A stretch of 64,000 bases of DNA from Branchiostoma floridae (Eukaryota; Chordata; Leptocardii; Amphioxiformes; Branchiostomatidae). Both the position numbers and the translations under genes were made by a program. The notes beneath the pieces were generated by a model, which was not told the DNA's origin, did no database searches, and was given only the letters and a program-made list of their open reading frames with translations. Positions within the stretch are counted from its first letter, which is position 1, and each line of letters opens with the position of its first letter. Positions 23,441 to 35,200 of this stretch are shown one piece after another. Where the stretch lies: assembly GCF_000003815.2 (NCBI RefSeq), contig NC_049987.1:17711959-17775958 (forward strand). The letters run 5' to 3'.

Positions 23441-25789
23441 TTGGCTGGGTCAATCATTCACAAATAATCTCTTATTGGTGGAAAACAAAACAAAACAACA
23501 ACAAAGCACAAAAGAAACGTTGTCTGTGGGTCCCCCGGGCCTACAGATTCGGGACTTTTGAATATTTCTTAACGCCAAGGACACTTTCCCCTCGTCTATA
23601 ATATGAATGAATATCGATATATGTGGATCTCCTATTTGTGTGAGGAGATAACATTATGTTTATATGACATCTGCGGTCTAAAACTTGTCATCAGTTTTCA
23701 GTTTATTTTTGTTCTCGACTGAAATACTGCAGTCACGTTATGAAACCAATGTGTGACACCATTCTGTCATGAAATTAATAAATTGATTAAAATAAGTCAT
23801 ATAGGTGGTTTGTGCTTAACACGAATGTATATATAGAAAAATGATTTGTCTGTTTGGTACCATGGGTCTGGTGTGGGTAAAGTTTGAATATTCATATTTT
23901 TTGTGTCTCTTTTTCTAGCCCTTAAAACTTTCAAGCGTGTCATATGCATTCTGAACCTTCAACCGAAACGATTGTTCAGGGCACGTGATCACATGGATTG
24001 TATAAAGTTTTTGTTGTTATCCTATATTTTAGTCCGTAAGATTTACCTTTAAGATTTACTCTTTATCCATTATTTTGTAGTTTATAGTTGACCATACGAG
24101 TCACTGTACTTCTTGTTGTGTCCAAAAAGCTGGTTGTGCTGTTGTAACGTGAACATGCGTCAGGATGTTGGTATCGCCCCCCGTCTCGGTTCAATGATGA
24201 TATATACTACAGATTAACATCCCTAGAGATACCAATGAAGGTAAAGGCTTACCTTTATACGTAAATGTCTGACTAAAGTCATTTGTGAAATCTACACAAG
24301 AAACAACATTGTTTGCTTGTACCTAAAAAAATTTCATAACTGTACCAAAGTAACAGATATGGTTAGCAAAATGGCTTGCAAAGTTCTGTCATTGTTATGT
24401 TGATCTTATACTTTGCTATATATTATCATTATTATGTAGCATATGACATACTTTTGCTTTGCACAAATATATCGATATGGATCAGTGACAAGTGACAACA
24501 CATTTCAAGACATTCTACTACAATGTAATGCTATTTTATTAGTTTCAAATGTACATATAGTCACAATTCTTACAATTGTACACTACACATTTTTCAGTAA
24601 TGTTATAATTTATTTATTCATCTCAAAACATGTGGGTAGCCCCTTCAACTTGTTTGAAGTTGATTTCCAAGGGGGCCCACTACATAAATAACAAAAACGA
24701 AACGTGTTACATTCAGTAAGACAACCAGAGGACAACAAACAATATATACGAATAAACCGAAGCGTCTTTACCAAGAACAGTTGTCGAGGTCAACAAAAAA
24801 CGTCAACGTCAAACAATAATTGAAAATAGCACTCTCTTGTAAAAATTCAATAATGTCCAAGAAATTTTTATTCTATAATACCGTACACAATTCACTTCAG
24901 TGACATGTATATATCAATCTGAAGATCGTCATTTGACACTATAGGCCATTTTTTTTTAGTTTTTTAGGCTGTACAATACACCAGACGCTGTAGCAATATC
25001 GCCCAATGGCTACCGATGGCCAAATCCATGTTTTATTGGATGTATGAAACATGATTCTTACTCTTTGTGTACATAACGTTAATTAGGATGTTGTATACAT
25101 TTTTCATAATCTTTCTTTTATTTCCACAAGCACACAATATTCCATAGATATACTAGAAAACGTACAAAGTATCTACCTCAGACGGATTTTCTAGTATCAT
25201 AATCTTTTGCATGTAGCACCAGTGACTGTTTCTACGGTAACCGCAATTGATTGCATTATTTTGTTTTCTGGTTTTACCCTGTATGTGATTGTATTATAAC
25301 CTGATGAAATCCAGAAAATAAATGATAATCATATGCACAATATCAGTGAAGAGCATATATTATGTTTCCCTCCATCAAAAAGAAACATGTTGTTTTTAGT
25401 TCTATTTCCTATTCTTCTGCAAATTGAGGTCAATGACCTGGACCAGACAGCTGTCACCATGGTTACTGGTAAAGTAGCAGACACCCTGTGGTGTTTGATC
25501 ACAATATGTAGCAAGTAGAAGGACAGAGAGTGAGGGGCTGGTCCCTTTAAGCACATACAAACAGAACAATAGTTTGTTAAGCTACATATGCACCAAGAAA
25601 AGGTAAATATTATGTATTTGCTTGGAAATGTTACCTTCTAGCTTATAATTAAGATTGCCGACTGAATTGTTCCTTGTGGTCATGATGTCGAAAGTATTTC
25701 TTAAAAATTATATTTGAAAACGAAAACTCTGTCGAGGTAGTACATGAAGTAGCTGTCTCCTACCCCCCTCCCCAATTCTTTAGGTCACA
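23441..25789. other. AT-rich intergenic spacer
   Basis: No gene recognised. AATAAA at 23777 could serve as a poly(A) signal for lectin gene 2, but this is weak. Open frames of 60-82 codons (24443, 25333) have no motif. Confidence 0.5.
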
Positions 25790-26276
25790 TTAAGGTCGCA
25801 GAACACATTTATGGGTAATCCCCGTGGACAAAAGTAGGTCAGGCACAAAATAGTCCGTCGCAGCCCTTCAAAAGCCATAAAAAATTTTCTGTGCACGTCA
25901 GCAAGTCAGAAACTGTGGTGGGTAGGAGAGGAATACGTAAGTTTTGAGGCTATATGTCTTGGGTTACAATGTTTCTTTAGCTGGGTAGAATTTTGCGCAC
26001 GAATCCGGTTCCCGCTACTTCCATGTGTCAGCTGCAGTATGGTGACCTCCGCTGGGGGTCATTTCAAATTGTTTTACTGGGAAAACGAGCTGGCAATCGT
26101 AAGCTCATTTTCACATATTTTGTAGATTCTACCCTGAACTCCAACACATTCAATTACTTTTGCACCCTGCTATAAGTTTTGAGGCGTTGAACCTTCTCAC
26201 TTCGGGGTCCTTAACCAATTTTTTTTTTACCATGTAAATCCCCATAGGCGAAAAACTGTGTTCTGCTACCTTGAAT
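25790..26276. mobile_element. Possible MITE next to the 3' end of the coiled-coil gene
   Basis: TTAAGGTCGCAGAACACA at the left and TGTGTTCTGCTACCTTGA at the right are inverted copies with one mismatch plus an end difference. The arms fade quickly and the interior looks unique, so this is a weak call. Confidence 0.4.
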
Positions 26277-26298
26277 ATTGTTGCTATGCCCGACATGG

Positions 26299-29200
26299 CT
26301 AGCTCGAGTGTACTGTTGGGTTTACCCACATGGTACTCAGACACTTGGCCTCCTACAAGAAGAAAAAAACAAAAAGAAAAGTATATGAGTCAGCAGAAGA
26401 AAAGTTACTGAATGGACTGACATGCAGTTTCTATGCCATTTCAAAATTGTAAATCGTCCCAAAAAGGTTTGCTATTGTGTATACTGTTGGTGTTGTGTAC
26501 TGCTGTTGACAATAGTTGCTTTGCCATTGCAAAATTGTATACCTTCCAAAAAAATCCATCTTTGCTATTGTGTGTTGTTTGTGTACTCTACACTTTATCT
26601 AAATTTTAGGCAACTTGGCTTTATCCCCATGTGAGTGTGATGAAATTTGCCTGACTTGCAGTTATACTAAAGCCTGCTAGGAGGCACTACTAAATCCATT
26701 ATCAAGATACTATATATAAACTGTTCATTACTGTAAAGCTAAGGGCACAACCCGCCATACATTCAATTTGTCCGTACATTTTTTGGCGGCCATGTCCGCC
26801 ATGTATTTCTGAAAACGTGGGGAGTGACTGGCAAGAGCAGGGAGGGAGTACGTCAACGCACGGCACATAAAGTTTCGCCTGCATGTAAAGTTCTACGGTG
26901 TGTCTGCGTGCTCCAAAATCCGTTGGATTCCCTACGAGTTCATACGGAGGCGGTACTTACCACTTACGGATCTAAAAAGATTGCCCACGTTTTGGCACAT
27001 ACACAGCACGTATTTGCACGTGCGGCGGGTTGTGCCCTTAGCTTTTAATCAATACAATAGGCTAATGCCCTTACCTTGATAATAGTTTCCTCTCCATGTA
27101 GTAGACTGTTCATGGTGAGAGGGACGGTGGGTGTGGGTGGGGGCTTGGCAGTGGAGGCACCGGTCTCTAGCTGTCTACTGCATGGAGAGTGTGATGTAGG
27201 GAACGTTCATGAGAATTTCAAAATAGACAATCAACCAATCTGCATGACCAACTAATCAATCTATATCTGATCAATCAAACAATCACTCAATCGATCAATC
27301 AGCTAGCTAGTCCATCCATAGTTTTCCTTTCATCCATTCATTTTCCATTTAACCTTCCTTCCTTCCATCCATGCATCCATCCCCCATCCATCCATCCATT
27401 CATCCATCTGTCCTTCCCTAACTCCAAAAAGACCATCCATTCTTAATATGCCATCATCCATCTTAATGCTTACTTGTAAATTTCTATGCGACACCTGGCA
27501 TGGAATACCGTCCCCTGAATATTGCACAATGCTTCGTTGTACTTGCATGCAAAAAACTAGTATCTAATAAAACAAGAGAAAGCTGCCTGCCTCACCTGTC
27601 TAACTCCTGAGGTGTGCTGTCCATCTCACTCGCCATCTCAGACTCCATGTCCTCCTCAGAAGACTCCTTGATGGGTGAGAGGAACTTGATGCCGAGGTCA
27701 GCGGCCATGAGCTCTGTATCAATGGTGTCTGGCCACTTCTCTGATGGCCAGGACTGTATAAAAATCAAACATTTAAAAAAAAAAGCAGTTAATACTACGT
27801 TAAGGTATCTCGGTTGGCTAAATTGGCATTTTGACCTTCCACTGTTTTCTTATTGATAAATTAAGAAAGAATGGAGCCGTAACGGATGCTGATAGATGGG
27901 CATTAGAGAATTCTAAATCTGATTTTTTTGGGGCCAAATTGATGACGTCATCATTTTTATTGCCTCTGATATTATTTTTTCTATGACAAAATTCAGCACT
28001 TTGGTACATACCACTGTAATGAAACTTCGTTTTTCGTTGCATAATGATGAAAGCTACAAACGTAGTGTTGCGCAAATTGATATCCACTAACATAATGATC
28101 TGTAGTAATAGAAAATGTTTGTTTCATCCAATTAAAATCATTTAATTCTTAATAACTACAGATCGTTGGTAGATATCAGTTTGCGCAACACTACGTTTAG
28201 TTTGTAGCTTTCATCATTATGCAACGAAAAACTCAGAAAAAATCAGATTTAGAATTCTTTAATGCCCATCTATCAACATTCGTTACGGCTCCATTCTTTC
28301 TTAATTCATTAATAAGAAAACAGTGGAAGGTCAAAATGCCAATTTAGCCAACCGAGATACCTTAAACTTGAAGGTAAAAAGGTAAGGTCCCATAGCCTAA
28401 TTGAGGCAATTGGGGCATTTGACTTAATAATCAGAATATCATTCAAAAGTATGAATAAAAAGAAGGCAGACAGTACATAGAGATCGTTTTATATCGATAA
28501 AATTTGTTGAGCGCTCTGTCAAATTGCTTGGTTACAGTACCGCCCCAAGTACACTTTAGTGGTGTCAAGTTTAGTTCTACAAGATAGTACACTCAAGGTA
28601 ACTACAACAGGTATTTTCTTGACATGTTGTCAAATACTTCACAATTCTCCACTGATCTCATCTATAAGACATGCTGTGGCCTACACATGTAAGGCTTGGC
28701 ATAAAAAGTGGCATTTGTTATAAATTCTAAGTGAACAGGAAGGTTGTCAATGAACAAATGGCTTAACAAGTGTCGTATATCAAACAAAAGATTCATTAAT
28801 TTTTGTTCTTTGATTTCCAATTGGTATTCTGCAACAATTATGCCCATTTTTCAATTTCTGAAATATTTTAGCTTATATTGCAGCTGCTTTGTATGATTTA
28901 CAGTATGGTCAAAAACTTTTTTATTAGAAACGGACAAAAATTAATGCGGAGCAGATGTCATCCACTTAATCACATCAACATAGCCTATTGACAAGTGTGT
29001 GTATGTACCTCCATCACCATGGCAATATCCTCATCATCTTCATCCTGGTCCTCCTCCTGAGTGGGGACATCTGTTAGGAAGAAGGAGTCTGTCTGCACAT
29101 CATCTTCCTCTTCAAAGGTGATGGCCTTAGTCTGGAACAGAACAGGTAATGAAAAACATATCAGGTTTGGACAAGTTTTCTAAAATTCACTTGTCCTATC

Positions 29201-32200
29201 GGGCAAGTACATAAAAAATTTACCTGCTTAAACCAACTTTTCACTTGCCCAAAATTTAAATTTTACATTTTCTGCGGGTATAAAGCTTGCTTACGAACAT
29301 AATTGTGGGATAAGTCTGATAACTAAGACCATCTCAGAGGTTTTTGTGCCTATTGAACTGACAGTAAACGGGGGAAAATAAAAACAAAAGCCTAAGACTT
29401 AAGTGGGAAGGTGGCACTCCTGGAAAAATCTTACTTGCTCGATAAGGACAATTGCTTGCCCGTTTGGCACTTTCACTTGCCTGGGACAATCTGACTATTG
29501 GAATTGTCCAACCTTGCATATTCATAAATTGTTACATCATGGACAGTGAAATGGTCTGAATAGAAAGGTTTGGAAACCAATCAAAAGTCTTTTCAATCAT
29601 AATTATCATTCTCTATTGTTGCATTATGATAATTACTAATAGCATTGCATCTTGTCTATTCTTCCTTTAACTGATACCTCGACTTTGTAACTTAAGGGAC
29701 AATCCAAAGAAGAATATTTGGGGACGGAGTTGAGATAGAAATTGCTACTACTAGCTATGCTATAATAGGATGTGACTTAAAGTTACCAGCTCAACAATGG
29801 ATGGTCCCTCAAAGGTGCTGTCAAACTGTCCATTTCTGTCCATCAATCTGTAACAAAGGAGTAAGTATCTCAGTCATGCAATCATACATTTTTGTGTGTA
29901 TGCCACTGAGACTTTTGCATACAGCATGGATGCAAAAAATTACCTTCAGCTGACATCCTTTTAGTGTTTACAGTAAGTCTTCAAATGTTTGCAACTAGCG
30001 ATTTCCTTTTAAACAAATATGGTTCTACATGGAACTTAAAAAAAAAATTTATGACAAACTCCTCAAAACTAGCATTTATATACAACTGACATGTCCCAGC
30101 AAAGTTAGATAGAGTAACTGTTATCCTACATGTATGTGGAAAGTTGGTTGCAAATTGTGTAACAATGCTCCCATGATTTCAAGTGCTGATCACATTGATA
30201 CAGTAACATTTTGTAAATCACTGTAAAACCAGTATTATGTACTACAATGTTTACAAAGATATTTTTCCCTCTGTAAACCAACCAACCTGGAAGCTGATGC
30301 AGCATTAGCCTGGGAGTGGTTATACATCTTCAGTATCTTCCTCTGTAACTTCTTTCTCTCACGTTTTCTTCTGTCCAACTGTTCCATAGTGTCCTCCTAA
30401 AGAAAGGAAGTCAAAAAGCACACTTTCATCTACTCATTCATTTACCACAAACAACTATTAGATGATATTAACTGCCTTATAGTTATACTAACAGCTTTTT
30501 CTTGATCATTTGTGAAATTCCACATTTCAATGAATTAGAAACAAGATGCAGTATATTAAACTTGTAATGGTAAAAGACTTTGGCACAGTGGTGTTTGAAT
30601 TATACAAACTCTAAGAATTGACCACTCACTTTTTCATGATCTGGTTCCTCGAACTGTAGGTCCAGCTGGTATGCAGCAAGTGGTGGAAATTCAGTCTGCA
30701 GAATAAAAGAAAGCATTGATGTGAAATACATGATTGTACACTTACCTCTATTGTAATGATGATTGTAAGTATTGCATGCACAACTACTTGGAGGAGGAAG
30801 GTAGGCAGGGAGGGATATATGGGAGGTAGGAAGGTATGAAGGAAGAAAGGGGAAGTGAGGAAAGAAAGGAAGGAAGGAAAGAATGAGGAAAGGAAGGAAT
30901 GGAAGCAAGGGAGGGAGGAAAGAAAGGAAGAAGGAATGGATGGAGGGAGGAAGGAGAGGAGGAGGAAAGGGAGGGAGGAGGAAGGAAGGAGTGGAGGAAG
31001 GAAAGCAGGAAGGATGGAGGAAAGGGAGGAAGGAAGAAGGGAAGGAAGGAAGGAAGGAACTACCAAATAGATGAAGGAATCTTTATGACAATATCAAGTA
31101 CCTTTGGAAACATTCTCTCCATTTCCGAGTCATCCCTTCCAACCGATGATCTGGACATTTGTGCCATCTTGTGGGGAGACAGCGATGTAGACATAGACCT
31201 GAGAGCAGCTGGAAACTACGGGGAAGAAATAAAAAAACACATGTAGAAACATATAATTCTACTAACAAGTAGTGAGTAAATATTAGTTAATGGGCATGTA
31301 TGGCAAAAAGCCACAAATTCTAACTTGTCAAAGACATTGAAATAAAGAAAAAAAAATACTTATTATGACAAACATTTATTGTCAATGTAATTATTATATA
31401 ATAAACAAGCACAATTACTGGTAGTACATATTATGTAAAAGTTGTTTTTCATGATAATAACAATCAGAGAAAATAGGCTATACTTATATATTAGTATACA
31501 TTAAAAGACATGGAAGTTATTCTTGGTGTCATGTGAGAAAAAAAAAGATTCAAAGTCAAATAACACTAATATTCAAAATCTAAAAATGAAAATAAAAACT
31601 ATGCATGCCCAAACAAAAAAAAAATGCCTAAGTGACAATTTCTGAAACTTTTGCAATCTACTATTAGGCTTACTCCCTGAGAGTGTTGCCAAAATGTTTG
31701 TTACCTTTCTGGCCTGTTCAAACTGTTCGATAGAAGTGATGCCCCGTGTGCTGGGGCGGGATGGTTCTCTCTGTTCCTGTATCTGGGTCAGTCCTGATGT
31801 AAGATGATCCGTCCTCAAGTCAGTCTAAAGAAGACATGAAGAATATATGTAACTTAAAGTTAAGTTTAATGTAATTTTGACAGTGTACCGTACAGCATTT
31901 TTACAACAAGCATACAAGATATACAATGAAATGTACGTTTGTAATATCGCCAAATGCATGGTATACAAAAGTGCTATTATAATTCCTTTATGTTTCCACA
32001 AAATTTAACCTGGAAACCAAATGCAACGTTCTTGATACCAAGTCTTAGAAATCATTGTCTGAGCAGCAAAAGCACAACATATTTTGGAAGTGCAAAATAT
32101 CAGGAAATTCTACACCACATACACAATCTAAACATATTTCTATTCTGTTTTGCAAATGTATAAAAAGATATTGCTTACTTCATGATGTGAGAGTGTTTGC

Positions 32201-35200
32201 ATGTAAATATCAGCTGATGACAATGACTTTATTGATCTTGTGTCACCCATAGTTGCAGAGTCTGTAAAAAAATATATACGAGGGTCAACTTGATGTTTGC
32301 TTATTCTTCAAATGCACTTCAAAGGCCTGGGTAGAAATAGTTTCTGTCTGGTACAATAGTTGCACACATAGTGGCAAGTGTCCTTGCTGTATAAAATGTT
32401 CTTGTGACAGCATCGTCGGTACAAATATATATTACACTACGGGTAAAGGGTTAGGGACACTTATAACCAAAGGATATAGTATAGTACATTCCCAAGAAAG
32501 ACCAAAAGAAAGATGACCAAATAAGAATCTGCAAACTAACTAAAACAAACTTTTTAACTAGTCCTGTTCTTTTTATTCTCAGTCAAAATTTAAGTGTAAT
32601 TCTTGAGAGAGAATGAAACAAAGTGCTATACTTTTTTGGCCAGCTCATACAATCAGTCATGTATTGAAATGTTGCTTTTCTACATTGGTCTGGAAATGAT
32701 ATATGTTGGCCAGCACATGTGCACCAGGGCAAACCTCTACTCTTATCAGCAACTTCAATTTCCCTTGATGCTCACCTTGTGGTGATGCGAACACTTCTCT
32801 GTATCTCTCTGGTCTCAGAATGTCCTTCCAGTAGGCCTCCAACTCAGAGTGGGACTGGATCTTACCCTGTTTCACCAAGGTTTCCTGGAGTCCAACCATC
32901 TGGAAGAAAAACAACAAAATTTAAGAAATGACTACTTTACAACAAAATTGTAATCGACTCTTGCATACCTAGATAACCAAACTAGTTGGTTTGTTTAAAG
33001 TGAGAGTGGATCTGTTTCTTGAGTTAAACAGTGTCTTTCAGTTATTCCGGATCAGTAAATCATCTGGAGTCTTCACCAAGGTTTAATAAATAATATATTT
33101 TTTGGTAGCGATTAATTGTTATACCAGCATTTGCAGTTTAACAGCATCATATTAAGCTCAAGAAGTTATATAAATACATGTACTACTAGTAGACTGTTTT
33201 GGAATTTGGTTTCTGGTTAGGTCTCTCTACATGTACCAGTATCATTATGAAAGAAATGTTTAAATTTTGGGTCCCCAGGTAGCTTTACTTGGTACTGCAG
33301 CAGAACTTCCAGCTTTTGTATCTTCTGATCTGGACAAGGTCACGATTGGGCAAGGGGGAAGATAGCTCGTAACAATCTGAATGAAGTCTACAACAAAAAG
33401 GAGAGTATTTTCACACAATGTGAATCCTACCTTGTAAAACTTGGACTTGGGTATCCTCTGCAGGTATGCGTTATCATGGGAGAGAACAGATCTGGACAGA
33501 CGCTTCTTTACCCGATGCAGCTCCTCTTTCTGAAACAAACAATCAAATAAACACTACATGTAATTCATTTCCCCTTGGCATTGATGTTAAACATTTAGCT
33601 ACAAGAAATCAAATGAAACATTTACTATATGGGGTGTTTGCATCAACAAATATGTCCCAATTGCCAACACAGCAAGGTCTACATTGTATTTACAAATATG
33701 AGTCTGCAAAAGGGAAACTTTCAAAGGAATCAAATTTTGCATTTGGGAGAAAAGGTGACAAGAAAATGGAACAGGACTTTTCATGTGGCCATAAGCTTGC
33801 GGTGAAGACGAAGTTTAACATAAAACCATCGCAAACATTTCTCCTTTTACCATATTTTCCAATGATGTAACAATGTAATATTTGAGAAGACTCCAGTGTC
33901 CAAAACTAAGTTATCTTTGAAATTGATGAAACTATTTGCATCTATTTTTCACAGCACAGTATAACAGATGTTGTACCTCTTTTTCCTCCTGTTCCTGTAG
34001 TCTCCTGTCGTGCTCTTGTTGTCTGGTGGTGATCTGTTCTCTCTGTTTCTTTACTCTACGCTCCAGCTTCCCCATGTACTCACTGTACAACTGGTCACGC
34101 AGCTTGTACTGCATGTCCACAAGGTGTACATGTCTCTGTGGGGAACGGAAGAAGGTATAGTTTACATGTACTTAGTATATAGTTGGCACTTTACCCAACT
34201 TTCCTCACTTAACTCAGGTGTGAATGAGTACCTAGCTGTGGCTAGTGGCAGTGGCAGGCCTTTGTGGCACAGTAGGCCTTAGGGGCATGTTCGGGCATGA
34301 CGCACCCGCCATGACATACGAGTCAGGGTAGGAGAAACCCCTTGCATCCTTGGTCGGAAGTCCTCCTAGGAGACGGAAACTCCAAACAACAAACGTGCAT
34401 CTGCTGGGGCCATCTTACATGTTGCATACAGTTGCCCCTGTAGGACTTAGTGCACCAGTAGACGTGAGGGTGGAGAAGGAAGTGTACACCCCTCCCGCAC
34501 CTGAAAAACCGGGCAAGTGCAGGCCAGGCAGACGGGTCGCCTAACCCACCCTGTCTGCCTACCATTGTCTTCCGATACAGATGGATTCTAATAAATTATA
34601 TAGTTGATCATGAGTGGACACACCTCTCATCAGCTGACTGACATCTATCTCACTGCAGTCATCCCTAAGACAACTAGGGCCTCATAGTTCCAGTTTAGAA
34701 CTTTTATTCACCCTGTTAATAAGCCAGTAAGTAAGTCTCTAACCACTGAAGAAGTTGTAGGCAATGAAACCTTGCCTGGGTCACATGCTCAATAACTAGT
34801 GCTACACTATGTGGCTCCAGATGTCTTAGTGAGGGATGTCTGCATGCGACAGATGTCAGTTACTTGAAGAATGTGTCCAAACTACTTTACATATACAAGA
34901 TTTAGTGTTTCTAGTAGGATATAACTAAATCACGCTCCAACTGGCCTGCCAAAATCAAACTCACTCACTCCTATACACATCACAGAATATTCTTAGACTA
35001 CCCTTATCCAGCAAATATTCAGTTCTTACCGCATCTTTCAGCCGTTGTTTCTCCTCCTCTAGTTTTCTTCTTTCCTCTGCAGCTTCCTTCAAAGCCTGCA
35101 GACGTAGTTTAGCTCGAGTCTTCTTCTTGGAGAAGAGCTTCTCAAACAGTGCTGGTGGTCTCTGTGGCTGCATTAGGAGGGTAAAATTCGCTTTGACCAT

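Noticed and set aside
30600-31246. Long Lys/Glu-rich or Ser/Phe-rich frames
   Set aside because: Produced by the polypurine tract; only the parts matching exons 10 and 11 are real coding sequence.
33466-33870. 134-codon plus-strand ORF
   Set aside because: Overlaps exon 6 of the coiled-coil gene on the opposite strand and continues into intron; no domain.
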